Of a stretch of 64,000 bases of DNA, positions 7,601 through 16,808 are shown one piece after another. This DNA comes from Streptomyces sp. Ag109_O5-1 (GTDB taxonomy: Bacteria; Actinomycetota; Actinomycetes; Streptomycetales; Streptomycetaceae). How positions within the stretch are numbered: position 1 is the first letter of the stretch; the number at the start of each line of letters is the position of its first letter. The stretch lies in NCBI RefSeq assembly GCF_003814875.1, contig NZ_RKQF01000001.1:6696001-6760000 (forward strand), in the 5' to 3' direction. The notes below the pieces were generated by a model that did not search any database, had not been told where the DNA came from, and was given only the letters and a program-made list of their open reading frames with translations. The position numbers were made by a program, and so were the translations under genes.

Positions 7601-10000
7601 TCACACCGGAAATCTCCGCTCCACCCACTTCCAGAGAACCTCCAGCACAGCCGACGCCACCACGGCCACGCCGACGGCAGTCCACGGCATCGCCACCCCC
7701 ACCAGCTTCAGCGCGAAGAAGCTCTGCAGCGCGGGCACCGCCAGCACGAACACGAACGCCACGCCCATCGACGCGACCAGGACCACCCGCCACCAGGTGT
7801 ACGGGCGGGCGATGATCGCCAGGATCCACATCGAGACCAGGAACAGGGTCAGGGTCGCCGCGCTGGTCTCCGCGTCCAACGATCCTGTTCCCGCGTAGTG
7901 GTGACGGGCGATCAGATACGTCACGAAGGTCGCGGCCCCGGCCACCACCCCGCCCGGGATCGAGTAGCGCATCACGCTGCGCACGAAGTGCGGTCTGGCC
8001 CGCTCCTTGTTGGGGGCGAGGGCGAGGAAGAACGCCGGGATGCCGATGGTCAGGGTCGACAGCAGCGTCAAGTGCCTGGGCAGGAACGGGTATTCCACCC
8101 GCCAGCAGACCACCAGCACCGCGAGCAGCACCGAGTAGACCGTCTTCACCAGGAACAGCGTGGCCACCCGGGTGATGTTGCCGATCACCCGGCGCCCCTC
8201 GGCGACCACCGAGGGCAGTGTGGCGAAGCTGTTGTCGAGCAGGACGATCTGGGCCACCGCCCGGGTGGCCTCGGAGCCCGAGCCCATCGAGACACCGATG
8301 TCGGCGTCCTTCAGGGCGAGTACGTCGTTCACCCCGTCCCCGGTCATCGCGACCGTGTGCCCGCGCGACTGCAGCGCCCCGACCATGTCCCGCTTCTGCT
8401 GCGGGGTGACCCGTCCGAAGACCGTGCCCTCGTCCAGCGCCTCGGCCATCTCGCCGGGCTCGGCGGGCAGCCGGCGCGCGTCCACCGTCGTACCGCTGAG
8501 GCCGAGCTTCGCGGCCACGGCACCGACCGACACCGCGTTGTCGCCGGAGATCACCTTCGCCCGGACGTCCTGCTCGGCGAAGTAGCGGAGGGTGTCGCCG
8601 GCGTCGGGGCGCAGCCGCTGCTCCAGGACCACCAGGGCGGTGGGGCGGGCGCCCTCGGCCACCTTCGTGTGGTCGAGGTCCCGGGCGGCGCGGGCGAGCA
8701 GCAGCACCCGCAGTCCCTGCTCATTGAGGCGTACGGTTTCGGCCAATGCCGGGTCGTCGGCGCCGAGGAGCACGTCCGGCGCCCCCAGCAGCCAGGTGCT
8801 CAGCTCCCCGTCGCCCTCGCTGAAGGTCGCCCCGCTGTACTTGCGGGCGGAGGAGAACGGCAGTGACTCCACGCACCGCCAGTCCACGCTGTCGGGATAG
8901 GCGTCGATGATCGCCCGGAGGGAGGCGTTGGGGCGCGGGTCGGACTCGCCGAGCGAGCCCAGCACCTTGCGTAGGTACGTCTCGTCGACCCTGTCCAGCG
9001 GCCGTAGCTCCATGACGTCCATGCCGCCCTCGGTGAGCGTGCCGGTCTTGTCGAGGCAGACGGTGTCGACGCGGGCCAGGCCCTCGATCGCGGGGAGTTC
9101 CTGGACCAGGCACTGCTGGCGGCCGAGCCGGATCACACCGATCGCGAAGGCGACGGAGGTGAGCAGCACCAGGCCCTCGGGGACCATCGGGACGATGCCG
9201 CCGACCGTGCGGGCGACGGCGTCCTTGAGGCCGTTGTTCTTCACCAGGAGCTGGGTGGCGACCAGGCCGATCGCGGCCGGGACCATCATCCAGGTCACGT
9301 ACTTGAGGATGGTCGAGATGCCGGAGCGCAGCTCGGAGTGGACGAGGGTGAAGCGGGAGGCCTCCTCGGCGAGCTGGGCCGCGTAGGCCTCCCGGCCCAC
9401 CTTCGTCGCCGCGAACGCGCCGCCGCCGGCCACCACGAAGGAGCCCGACATCACCTGGTCGCCGGGGTGTTTGACGACCGGGTCGGCCTCACCGGTGAGC
9501 AGCGACTCGTCGACCTCCAGCCCGTCGGCCTCGGCACACACCCCGTCCACGACGATCTTGTCGCCGGGACCGATCTCTATCAGGTCGTCGAGCACGATCT
9601 CGTTCGTGCTCACTTCGACGGCGGCCCCGTCCCGGCGCACGGTCGGCCGGGCCTCGCCGATCACCGCGAGCGAGTCCAGGGTCTGTTTCGCCCGCCACTC
9701 CTGCACGATGCCGATGCCCGTGTTGGCGAGGATCACGAACCCGAACAGGCTGTCCTGGATCGGTGCCACGAACAGCATGACCAGCCACAGCACACCGATG
9801 ATCGCGTTGAACCGGGTGAAGACGTTCGCCCGCACGATCTCGCCGAGCGAGCGGCTGCTGCGCACCGGTACGTCGTTCACCTGGCCGCGTGCGATGCGCT
9901 GCGCGACTTCGGCCGACGTCAGGCCGGTTGTCCTGGCCGGCGCCGGGAGGGGTACCGGATGCACAGGGTCGAGCTCCGCGCCCGCGTCGATGTGCGTCAT
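7601..10000 (-). CDS. P-type cation-transporting ATPase, CtpE-like
   Basis: 799 residues with all P-type ATPase landmarks: TGE in the actuator domain (about 169-171), MVPEGL in the membrane core (about 272-277), the phosphorylation motif DKTGTLT (Asp about 317) and the hinge TGDGVND. No CPx motif or N-terminal metal-binding domain is present, so it is not a heavy-metal type. The PMVPEGLVLL and CLVQELPAIEGLARVD blocks resemble mycobacterial CtpE, a Ca2+ uptake ATPase; Ca2+ transport here is inferred. C-terminal helices follow. It is transcribed alone, convergent with the secreted-protein pair. Confidence 0.9.
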   Translation of the reverse strand: MTHIDAGAELDPVHPVPLPAPARTTGLTSAEVAQRIARGQVNDVPVRSSRSLGEIVRANVFTRFNAIIGVLWLVMLFVAPIQDSLFGFVILANTGIGIVQEWRAKQTLDSLAVIGEARPTVRRDGAAVEVSTNEIVLDDLIEIGPGDKIVVDGVCAEADGLEVDESLLTGEADPVVKHPGDQVMSGSFVVAGGGAFAATKVGREAYAAQLAEEASRFTLVHSELRSGISTILKYVTWMMVPAAIGLVATQLLVKNNGLKDAVARTVGGIVPMVPEGLVLLTSVAFAIGVIRLGRQQCLVQELPAIEGLARVDTVCLDKTGTLTEGGMDVMELRPLDRVDETYLRKVLGSLGESDPRPNASLRAIIDAYPDSVDWRCVESLPFSSARKYSGATFSEGDGELSTWLLGAPDVLLGADDPALAETVRLNEQGLRVLLLARAARDLDHTKVAEGARPTALVVLEQRLRPDAGDTLRYFAEQDVRAKVISGDNAVSVGAVAAKLGLSGTTVDARRLPAEPGEMAEALDEGTVFGRVTPQQKRDMVGALQSRGHTVAMTGDGVNDVLALKDADIGVSMGSGSEATRAVAQIVLLDNSFATLPSVVAEGRRVIGNITRVATLFLVKTVYSVLLAVLVVCWRVEYPFLPRHLTLLSTLTIGIPAFFLALAPNKERARPHFVRSVMRYSIPGGVVAGAATFVTYLIARHHYAGTGSLDAETSAATLTLFLVSMWILAIIARPYTWWRVVLVASMGVAFVFVLAVPALQSFFALKLVGVAMPWTAVGVAVVASAVLEVLWKWVERRFPV

Positions 10001-10119
10001 GCATTCGACGGTACGTGTGGATTTGGGTGTTCACCCGCTGGGTGGGCGGAAGATCCGACCAGGGGAGGAGCGATGTCGTGCGCTGGTAGTAGGGGGTGGG
10101 TCAACCGGTGCGGCGCCGT

Positions 10120-10163
10120 GGGGGTTGCTCGCGCAGTTCCCCGCGCCCCCGACGGGGCGCTCC
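10120..10163 (-). repeat. Intergenic repeat copy (minus orientation)
   Basis: GCTCGCGCAGTTCCCCGCGC followed by CCCCGACGGGGCG is the reverse complement of the GGGGCGCGGGGAACTGCGCG family. It lies immediately after the stop of the minus-strand DUF2530 gene, where a terminator would be expected. Confidence 0.65.
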
Positions 10164-10421
10164 CTACGAGGCGCTTGCCGCGGCCGCCCTCTTGATCGCC
10201 GCGTCCCGCTTCTTCACGTACCAGATGCCGATCAGGCCCAGGCCGGCGCCGGCCAGGCAGGTCCACACCCACCAGGCGTGGCCGTGGTCGGAGAACCAGC
10301 CGTAGAACGGGAGCTGGACCAGGAAGAGGACGAACCAGACGATCGTGCCGCCGATGATGGTCGGCACGACCGGGCCCTCCAGGGGTTCCGGTGCCTCGTG
10401 CTTGGGGGTCCACTTCGCCAT
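10164..10421 (-). CDS. DUF2530 family small membrane protein
   Basis: 85 residues starting MAKWTPKHEAPEPLEGP, with two hydrophobic segments (TIIGGTIVWFVLFLVQLPF and WTCLAGAGLGLIGIWYV) and a basic C-terminal tail (KKRDAAIKRAAAA). This is the actinobacterial DUF2530 pattern. The ATG at 10421 is preferred over 10439 because family members begin MAKW. Divergent from the purine permease gene, 112 bp away. Function unknown. Confidence 0.8.
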   Translation of the reverse strand: MAKWTPKHEAPEPLEGPVVPTIIGGTIVWFVLFLVQLPFYGWFSDHGHAWWVWTCLAGAGLGLIGIWYVKKRDAAIKRAAAASAS

Positions 10422-10533
10422 GGCGCTCAGCTTACGCACCTCTGGGGTCTACGCGCGGAGATAGCGATCTAGAACTCATACGTTCATACTGAAACCGTTT
10501 GTGTCTGGCTACTTCTGCTCGTAGGAACCTCCA

Positions 10534-11985
10534 ATGTCTACCCCGGCTTCCACCAAGGCCCCCGCCCCCGAACAGCCGGGTGCGACCCCCGCATACGGTG
10601 CGCTCGACCGTTACTTCAAGATCTCCGAGCGGGGCAGCACCCTGGCCCGTGAGGTGCGCGGCGGCTTCGCCACGTTCTTCGCGATGGCGTACATCATCGT
10701 GCTGAACCCGATCATCCTCGGCAGCGCGAAGGACATGTACGGCCACCAGCTCGACCACGGTCAGCTGGTCACCGCCACGGTGATCACCGCCGCCTTCACC
10801 ACGCTGCTCATGGGTGTCATCGGCAACGTCCCGATCGCGCTCGCCGCCGGTCTCGGTGTGAACTCCGTCGTCGCGCTCCAGCTGGCGCCCCGGATGTCCT
10901 GGCCGGACGCCATGGGCATGGTGGTCCTGGCCGGCCTCATCGTGATGCTGTTGGTCGCCAGCGGGCTGCGCGAGCGCGTGATGAACGCCGTGCCCTACAG
11001 CCTGCGCAAGGCGATCTCGATCGGTATCGGCCTGTTCATCATGCTGATCGGTCTCGTGGACTCCGGCTTCGTCACCCGTATCCCGGACGCCGCCCAGACC
11101 ACCGTCCCGCTCCAGCTCGGCGCCGACGGGCATCTGAACGGCTGGCCGGTCCTGGTCTTCATCCTCGGTGCGCTGCTCACCCTCGCGCTGATCGTCCGCA
11201 AGGTCTCCGGCGCGATCCTCATCTCCATCGTCGCGATGACCGTCCTCTCGCTGATCATCAACGCCGTCGCCCATGTGACGACCTGGGGCCTGGCCGTCCC
11301 GACGTGGCCGGGCAACCCGGTCTCCACCCCGGACTTCGGCCTGCTCGGCAAGGTCAGCCTGTTCGGCGGCTTCGGCAAGGTCGGCCTGCTGACCGGCATC
11401 CTCTTCGTCTTCACCGTCCTGCTGTCCTGCTTCTTCGACGCCATGGGCACGATCATGGGCGTCAGCGACGAGGCCAAGCTGACCGATGCCCAGGGCTACA
11501 TGCCGGGCATCAACAAGGTCCTGTTCATCGACGGTGTCGCGGTCGCCGCGGGTGGCGCCAGCTCCTCCTCCGCCACCACCTGCTTCGTGGAGTCCACGGC
11601 CGGTGTCGGCGAGGGCGCCCGTACCGGCTTCGCCAACGTCGTCACCGGCGCGCTCTTCGCCGTGGCGCTGTTCCTCACCCCCGTCGCCACGATGGTCCCG
11701 TCCCAGGCGGCCACCCCCGCGCTGCTCGCGGTCGGCTTCCTGATCCTGGCCGGTTCGGTCAAGGAGATCGACTGGGCGGACTACACCCTCGCGATCCCGG
11801 CCTTCGTGACCATGGTGATGATGCCGTTCACCTACTCGATCACGAACGGCATCGGCATGGGCTTCATCACCTTCGTACTGCTCCGGCTGGCCGCGGGCCG
11901 GGCCAAGGAGATCCCGGTCGCGATGTACGTCGTCTCGGCGGTCTTCGCCTTCTACTACCTGATGCCTGCTCTGGGTCTCACCTGA
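10534..11985 (+). CDS. NCS2 (AzgA-like) purine permease
   Basis: 483 residues, about 12 to 14 predicted membrane helices. Landmarks of the AzgA/GhxP branch of nucleobase-cation symporters are visible: DRYFKISERGSTLAREVRGG near the start, FFAMAYIIVLNP, GLGVNSVVA, the central FFDAMGTIMGVSDEA, and SSATTCFVESTAGVGEGARTG, which lines the substrate site. It is expected to import hypoxanthine, adenine or guanine with protons. GTAGGAACC precedes ATG. I looked for a purine riboswitch in the 112-bp upstream gap and did not see one. Confidence 0.9.
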   Translation: MSTPASTKAPAPEQPGATPAYGALDRYFKISERGSTLAREVRGGFATFFAMAYIIVLNPIILGSAKDMYGHQLDHGQLVTATVITAAFTTLLMGVIGNVPIALAAGLGVNSVVALQLAPRMSWPDAMGMVVLAGLIVMLLVASGLRERVMNAVPYSLRKAISIGIGLFIMLIGLVDSGFVTRIPDAAQTTVPLQLGADGHLNGWPVLVFILGALLTLALIVRKVSGAILISIVAMTVLSLIINAVAHVTTWGLAVPTWPGNPVSTPDFGLLGKVSLFGGFGKVGLLTGILFVFTVLLSCFFDAMGTIMGVSDEAKLTDAQGYMPGINKVLFIDGVAVAAGGASSSSATTCFVESTAGVGEGARTGFANVVTGALFAVALFLTPVATMVPSQAATPALLAVGFLILAGSVKEIDWADYTLAIPAFVTMVMMPFTYSITNGIGMGFITFVLLRLAAGRAKEIPVAMYVVSAVFAFYYLMPALGLT

Positions 11986-11995
11986 TCCCCAGGGG

Positions 11996-12178
11996 TCAGG
12001 TGGCCTCGTAGAACCTCTCCGTCTCCTCGACGGCGGCCGAGAACCGCTCGTCGAAGTCGTCCCGAATGAGCGTCCGGATCACATAGTCCTGGACGCTCAT
12101 TCCCCTTTTCGCCGCGTGATGCCGGAGCCGGTCGAGCAGCTCTTTGTCTATCCGCAGGCTGAGCACACTGGTCCCCAT
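11996..12178 (-). CDS. Ribbon-helix-helix DNA-binding protein
   Basis: 60 residues: MGTSVLSLRIDKELLDRLRH, then HAAKRGMSVQDYVIRTLI and an acidic tail. The short strand SVLSLRID followed by two helices is the MetJ/Arc/CopG fold; such proteins are transcription factors or antitoxins. No toxin gene is adjacent, so an autonomous regulator is as likely as an orphan antitoxin. ATG 12178 is chosen because the 20 codons upstream in frame look non-coding. Converges on the permease gene with a 10-bp gap. Confidence 0.7.
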   Translation of the reverse strand: MGTSVLSLRIDKELLDRLRHHAAKRGMSVQDYVIRTLIRDDFDERFSAAVEETERFYEAT

Positions 12179-12307
12179 GCATATGAGGGCGCCACATCCG
12201 CGCGTCCGGCGCGTCACTTTCCGGACTTGTCTCACTCGTACGGGTGACGATGGGGTTCAGTGGCCGAGGTCACGGGCATCCTGGCGTGTCCCGAGTGGTC
12301 CTTAGCT

Positions 12308-12325
12308 AGGGTAATGAGTTACTCT
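12308..12325. promoter_or_regulatory. Probable MarR operator
   Basis: AGGGTAA-TGAG-TTACTCT is a near-perfect palindrome (6 of 7 arm positions) ending 7 bp before the MarR start codon. The position would let the regulator block its own transcription and that of the MFS gene behind it. Confidence 0.5.
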
Positions 12326-12332
12326 AAAGAAC

Positions 12333-12770
12333 ATGCCGGACCTTAGCCATGGCGACGACGCAGCCGCCGTGAACGACCTCCGCTCCGCCGTGATGCGACT
12401 CTCGCGACGGCTCAAGCACCAGCGGGTCGACGAGTCACTGAGCCCCACCGAGATGTCGGTGCTGGGCACCCTTTCCCGCTGCGGCCAGGCCACCCCCGGT
12501 GAGCTCGCCCGCAAGGAACACGTCCAGCCGCCCTCGATGACCCGCATCGTGGCGCTGCTGGAGGCCAAGGGACTGGTCCGTCTGGAGCCGCACCCCGAGG
12601 ACCGGCGCCAGAAGGTCGTCAGCAGAACCGAGCAGGCCGAGGCGATGCTCGAGGAGAGCCGCCGCAAGCGCAACGCGTTCCTGGCCGGACTGGTCGACGG
12701 TCTCGACGAGGACGAGTGGGCGAAGCTGCGCGCCGCCGCCCCCGTGCTGGAGAAGCTCGCACATCTGTAA
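12333..12770 (+). CDS. MarR family transcriptional regulator
   Basis: 145 residues with a winged helix-turn-helix: LSPTEMSVLGTLSR, TPGELARKEHVQPPSMTRIVA as the recognition helix region, and the wing LVRLEPHPEDRRQKVV with the conserved D-x-R. The C-terminal helix forms the dimer interface. The MFS gene starts 28 bp downstream, so the two are likely co-transcribed, and the regulator probably represses an efflux pump until a ligand binds. No strong ribosome binding site precedes ATG; a leaderless transcript is possible. Confidence 0.88.
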   Translation: MPDLSHGDDAAAVNDLRSAVMRLSRRLKHQRVDESLSPTEMSVLGTLSRCGQATPGELARKEHVQPPSMTRIVALLEAKGLVRLEPHPEDRRQKVVSRTEQAEAMLEESRRKRNAFLAGLVDGLDEDEWAKLRAAAPVLEKLAHL

Positions 12771-12798
12771 AACCCCGCAACGAGGAGGCGAACCCACT

Positions 12799-14145
12799 TT
12801 GAGTACGGGATCCGGAGCACCTTCCGCCCCCGCACCGACCGCCCCTACTACCCCCACATCCCGCAAGTCGTCGATGTTCGGCTCGCTGAAGGTCAGGAAC
12901 TACCGCCTGTTCTTCGCGGGCCAGGTCGTCTCGAACATCGGCACCTGGATGCAGCGCATCGCCCAGGACTGGCTGGTGCTCAGCCTCACCGGCTCCGCGA
13001 CCGCCGTCGGCGTCACCACCGCCCTGCAGTTCCTGCCGATGCTGCTCTTCGGCCTCTACGGCGGAGTCCTGGTCGACCGCCTCAACAAGCGGCGCGCACT
13101 CCTCGTCACCCAGACCTCGATGGCCCTCACCGGCATCGCGCTCGCGCTGCTGACCCTCTCCGGCCATGTCCAGGTCTGGCACGTCTACCTCGCCGCCTTC
13201 GCCGTCGGCCTCGCCACGGTCGTCGACAACCCGGCCCGGCAGTCCTTCGTCTCCGAGATGGTCGGCCCGGACCAGCTGCAGAACGCGGTCAGCCTGAACT
13301 CCGCGAACTTCCAGTCCGCCCGCCTGGTCGGCCCCGCCGTCGCCGGTCTGATGATCACCGGCGTGGGCACCGGCTGGGCGTTCCTCTTCAACGGCCTGTC
13401 CTTCGTCGCGCCCATCGTCGGCCTGCTGCTGATGCGCGCACGTGACCTGTACGTCGTCGAGCGCGCGCCGAGAGGAAAGGGCCAGCTGCGGGAGGGCCTG
13501 CACTACGTCGCCGGCCGCCCCGACCTCATCTGGACGATCGTCCTGATCGGGTTCGTCGGCACCTTCGGCTTCAACTTCCCGGTCTATCTCTCCGCCTTCG
13601 CCGACGACGTCTTCCACGCCGGCGCCGGCTCCTACAGCGCCTTCAACACCCTGATGGCGGTCGGCTCCCTGGTCGGCGCCCTGCTCGCGGCCAGACGTGG
13701 CACGGCCCGGATGCGGGTGATGATCGCGGCCGCGATCGCCTTCGGCGCCCTGGAGGTGGTGGCGGCCGCCGCACCCTCGCTGTGGCTCTTCGCCCTGTTC
13801 ATGGTGCCGATCGGCATGTTCGGCATGACCGTCAACGTCACCGGCAACACCACCGTCCAGATGGGCACCGACCCGGCCATGCGCGGCCGGGTGATGTCCC
13901 TCTACATGATGGTGTTCATGGGCGGCTCGCCGATCGGCGCGCCCATCGCCGGCTGGATCACGGACGCGTACGGCGTCCGGGCGGGCCTCGCCGTCGGCGG
14001 CGCGATCGCCGCGACCGCGGCGATCGGCATCGGCCTGGTCCTGGCCCGCGTCGGCAATCTGCGCGTGTCGGTCGGCTGGCACCGGGGGCACCCGCGGGTG
14101 CGGTTCGTGCCGCGGGAGGACGAGCGGATGGCCACCGTGGCGTAG
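12799..14145 (+). CDS. MFS efflux transporter, EntS-like
   Basis: 448 residues. After a Thr/Pro-rich N-terminus of about 28 residues comes FGSLKVRNYRLFFAGQVVSN, the typical opening of the EntS/drug-exporter branch, then NIGTWMQRIAQDWLVL, the loop VDRLNKRR after TM2, and NPARQSFVSEMVG. About 12 helices. The start is TTG 12799, set by GAGGAGGCG 8 bases before it. Pairing with a MarR gene suggests a drug or metabolite exporter; the substrate is unknown. Confidence 0.87.
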   Translation: MSTGSGAPSAPAPTAPTTPTSRKSSMFGSLKVRNYRLFFAGQVVSNIGTWMQRIAQDWLVLSLTGSATAVGVTTALQFLPMLLFGLYGGVLVDRLNKRRALLVTQTSMALTGIALALLTLSGHVQVWHVYLAAFAVGLATVVDNPARQSFVSEMVGPDQLQNAVSLNSANFQSARLVGPAVAGLMITGVGTGWAFLFNGLSFVAPIVGLLLMRARDLYVVERAPRGKGQLREGLHYVAGRPDLIWTIVLIGFVGTFGFNFPVYLSAFADDVFHAGAGSYSAFNTLMAVGSLVGALLAARRGTARMRVMIAAAIAFGALEVVAAAAPSLWLFALFMVPIGMFGMTVNVTGNTTVQMGTDPAMRGRVMSLYMMVFMGGSPIGAPIAGWITDAYGVRAGLAVGGAIAATAAIGIGLVLARVGNLRVSVGWHRGHPRVRFVPREDERMATVA

Positions 14146-14285
14146 CGGGTGCCGGGTGCCGGGTGGCGCCGGTCGGGTGCCGGTGGCGGGGTTCGCGTGT
14201 CGATCACGAGTGCGATGACGGTCATATGAGATGACTTCTCCCGTTATGTCCATAGAGGACCTGTACGGGAAACAGGAGCATCCGC

Positions 14286-15473
14286 ATGGCATCCATGGCA
14301 TCACCGGTATCACCGGGACCGACCCGAGGACCCCGCTCCCGCGCACGGCGGCTGACCGCGGTCGTGCTGGCCCTGGGCACGGTCGGCGCGCTCGCCGCCG
14401 CCGCGCCGTCCGTCGCCGCGGACGCGCCGCACAAGGCCGATCACGGCTTCGTGGAGCGCGACCTCGTCTCCGACATCGCGGGCAGGGCCGAGGTGCAGGA
14501 CCAGAACCTCGTGAACCCCTGGGGCCTGGTCAACACGCCGAGAGGCGCGATCCGGGTCTCCAACAACGGATCCAACACGTCCACGGTGTACTCGGGCGCC
14601 CGGGACCGGCAGCCGGTCAACGTCCTCTCTCCCGTCGCGCAGCTGCCCGACACCGCGGATCCGACCGGGGTCGTGCGCAACGACGGCAGCGCCTTCCGCT
14701 TCAGGGCCGAGTCCGGTCGCACCGGTCCCGCGCGCTACATCTTCGCGGGGGAGAACGGCGGGCTCTTCGCCTTCAACCAGAACGTGGACCCGACGAACGC
14801 CGTCCAGGTCGCGCAGGAGGACGACGCCGTCTTCAAGGGCCTGACGCTGGTGGAGTGCCAGAAGAAGGACAGCAAGGGCGCGGACTGCGGCAAGGGCAAC
14901 GAGCGGCTGCCGCGCATCCTCGTCGCGAACTTCCGTGACGCGCGCATCGACGCCTTCGGCCCCGACTTCACCCGACTGAACCTGTCCGCCGGCGCGTTCC
15001 GGGACCCGCGCATCCCGGCCGGTTACGCGCCCTTCGACATCAAGAAGTTCGGCGAGGTGATCTTCGTGACCTACGCCAAGCAGGACGATGCCAAGCACGA
15101 CGACGTCCCCGGCGCGGGCCACGGCTTCATCAACGTGTTCACCACCAAGGGCCGGCTGCTCGGGCGCTTCGCCAGCCGGGGTGTGCTCAACTCGCCCTGG
15201 GGCCTGGAGACGGCGCCCAAGGGGTTCGGGAAGTTCGCGGGCGACCTGCTCGTCGGCAACTTCGGCGACGGCCGCATCAACGCCTTCGACCCGAGGAACG
15301 GCCGGTTCGAGGGAGCCCTGAGGAACCGCAACGGGCAGCCGATCGTGATCGACGGCCTGTGGGGGCTGCAGCGGGGCACCGCCCTGTCCGGCGGCCGGGA
15401 CAGCATCTGGTTCTCCGCGGGCCTCAACGGTGAGGCGGACGGGCTGCTCGGCACCCTGCGCGCCGCGCCGTGA
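14286..15473 (+). CDS. TIGR03118 family secreted protein
   Basis: 395 residues. A long signal peptide (basic start, hydrophobic core LTAVVLALGTVGALAAA, cleavage near PSVAAD) precedes a repeat-rich domain with NLVNPWGLVNTPRGAIRVSN, ILVANFRDARIDAFG, LNSPWGLETAPKGFGKFAGD and DGLWGLQRGTALSGG. The NPWGL/SPWGL blocks typify the TIGR03118 family, which looks like a beta-propeller. Function is unknown. The gene stands alone; AACAGGAGCATCCGC precedes the ATG. Confidence 0.85.
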   Translation: MASMASPVSPGPTRGPRSRARRLTAVVLALGTVGALAAAAPSVAADAPHKADHGFVERDLVSDIAGRAEVQDQNLVNPWGLVNTPRGAIRVSNNGSNTSTVYSGARDRQPVNVLSPVAQLPDTADPTGVVRNDGSAFRFRAESGRTGPARYIFAGENGGLFAFNQNVDPTNAVQVAQEDDAVFKGLTLVECQKKDSKGADCGKGNERLPRILVANFRDARIDAFGPDFTRLNLSAGAFRDPRIPAGYAPFDIKKFGEVIFVTYAKQDDAKHDDVPGAGHGFINVFTTKGRLLGRFASRGVLNSPWGLETAPKGFGKFAGDLLVGNFGDGRINAFDPRNGRFEGALRNRNGQPIVIDGLWGLQRGTALSGGRDSIWFSAGLNGEADGLLGTLRAAP

Positions 15474-15506
15474 TCCGTCACCGCACCCCGGGTGCTCGCC
15501 GGGCGG

Positions 15507-16025
15507 TCACACCCGCCGGGCGAGCACCTGCCCCGGCCAGTCGTCCGACGCGGTGTAGGCGTCGGTGCGGGTGAAGCCGTTGCTCTCGTAGTAGCGGACC
15601 AGCTTGCCGTCGGCGCCCGCGTAGCAGTCCACCCGCAGCAGCGAGACCCCGGCCCGCCTGGTCTCCTCGGCGGCGTGCGCCAGCAGGGCGCTGCCGACTC
15701 CGTGCCCCTTGAAGCGGCGGTCGGAGGCCAGCCAGTGGATGTACCGCTCGGGCTCACCGGGCGCCGGCAGGTGGGCCAGATAGGCGCCGGGCGCGCCGGT
15801 GAGGGTCAGGGTGGCGGCCGGTACCCCGTCGGCCTCGGCGATGTAGGTCACGCCCTCGTCCATGTACCGGACGACCGACTCCACGGTCTTCTCGCGCTCC
15901 GACAGCGGTGTGGTCCCCCACTGCTCGGTCCGCCCCTGCCCCACCAGCCACTCCACGCAGCTGTCGAGCATGCCGAGTATCGCGGGAACGTCGTCGGGTC
16001 CGCCTTCTCTGATGGTGATCCGCAT
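15507..16025 (-). CDS. GNAT family N-acetyltransferase
   Basis: 172 residues. The acetyl-CoA loop is seen as RRFKGHGVGSALLAHA (R/Q-x-x-G-x-G/A variant), preceded by YIHWLASDRR and followed by LRVDCYAGADGKLVRYYESNGF, the standard motif B region of GNAT enzymes. The substrate is unknown. It diverges from thpR with only 26 bp between start codons, so promoter elements must overlap the coding ends. GTG 16028 is an alternative start one codon earlier. Confidence 0.85.
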   Translation of the reverse strand: MRITIREGGPDDVPAILGMLDSCVEWLVGQGRTEQWGTTPLSEREKTVESVVRYMDEGVTYIAEADGVPAATLTLTGAPGAYLAHLPAPGEPERYIHWLASDRRFKGHGVGSALLAHAAEETRRAGVSLLRVDCYAGADGKLVRYYESNGFTRTDAYTASDDWPGQVLARRV

Positions 16026-16051
16026 CACCCCATGATGGCAGGGTGGTCCGC

Positions 16052-16624
16052 ATGAGACTCTTCGCAGCCGTGCTGCCCCCGCCCGAGGTGGTCGCCGAAC
16101 TCGCCGCCGAGGTCGACAAGTTGAAGCGGCTGCCGGGCGCGGAGGGGCTGCGCTGGACCGGCCGCCCCGGCTGGCACTTCACGCTCGCGTTCTACGGCGA
16201 GGTCGAGGACGGGGTCGTACCGGACCTGTCGGACCGGCTGGCGCGGGCGGCCCACCGGACCGCTGCCTTCCCGCTGGCCGTCGCCGGCGGCGGGCAGTTC
16301 GGGCACGGCCGGGCTCTGTGGGCCGGCGCCGACGGCGACCTGGAGACCCTCCGGCTGCTGGCCGACCGCGCGGAGGCGGCGGCGCGGAAGGCGGGCCTGC
16401 CGATGGGGGAGCACCGCCGCTACAAGGCCCACCTGACAGTGGCCCGCAGCCGGGACGCGGTGGCCGTACGGCCGTACGTCGAGCTGCTCGCCGAGTTCGC
16501 CAGCCGGACCTGGACGGTGGAGGAGCTGGCGCTGGTGCGGAGCAATCTGCCGACGTCGGGGGTGCGGGGGGAGCAGCCGCGGTACGAGGTGGTCGGCCGC
16601 TGGGGGCTCGGGGCGGCCGGTTAG
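16052..16624 (+). CDS. thpR: RNA 2',3'-cyclic phosphodiesterase (2H family)
   Basis: 190 residues starting MRLFAAVLPPPEV. The two signature motifs of the 2H phosphoesterase fold are present: HFTL after WTGRPGW, and HLTV after RRYKA. This matches ThpR/LigT, which hydrolyses 2',3'-cyclic phosphate ends of RNA to 2'-phosphate. ATG 16052 is chosen over GTG 16043. A 28-codon gene for a membrane peptide begins 10 bp after its stop. Confidence 0.88.
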   Translation: MRLFAAVLPPPEVVAELAAEVDKLKRLPGAEGLRWTGRPGWHFTLAFYGEVEDGVVPDLSDRLARAAHRTAAFPLAVAGGGQFGHGRALWAGADGDLETLRLLADRAEAAARKAGLPMGEHRRYKAHLTVARSRDAVAVRPYVELLAEFASRTWTVEELALVRSNLPTSGVRGEQPRYEVVGRWGLGAAG

Positions 16625-16634
16625 GCTCGTTGCC

Positions 16635-16721
16635 GTGGACCCGAAGACCCGGAACCGGATCATGGCCGTTGTGCTGGTGCTGCTGTTCGTCGTCGTCGCG
16701 GTGGCTTCGGCGATGAAGTGA
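16635..16721 (+). CDS. 28-residue single-helix membrane peptide
   Basis: GTG 16635 opens a 28-residue frame, MDPKTRNRIMAVVLVLLFVV then VAVASAMK. A basic head (KTRNR) precedes one hydrophobic helix of about 17 residues and a Lys at the end. Third positions are almost all G or C, as in real Streptomyces genes. It directly follows thpR and may be translated from the same message. Function unknown. Confidence 0.55.
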   Translation: MDPKTRNRIMAVVLVLLFVVVAVASAMK

Positions 16722-16808
16722 CGGCGGCGGCGATGAGGTGACAGCGGCGATGAAGTGACGGCGGTGGGCGGGGGAACTGCGGCCGGTCGGTTGTCGGCCG
16801 CGGGCCGT

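Noticed and set aside
10422..10533. Possible purine riboswitch before the NCS2 permease
   Set aside because: No three-helix aptamer with conserved core bases could be found.
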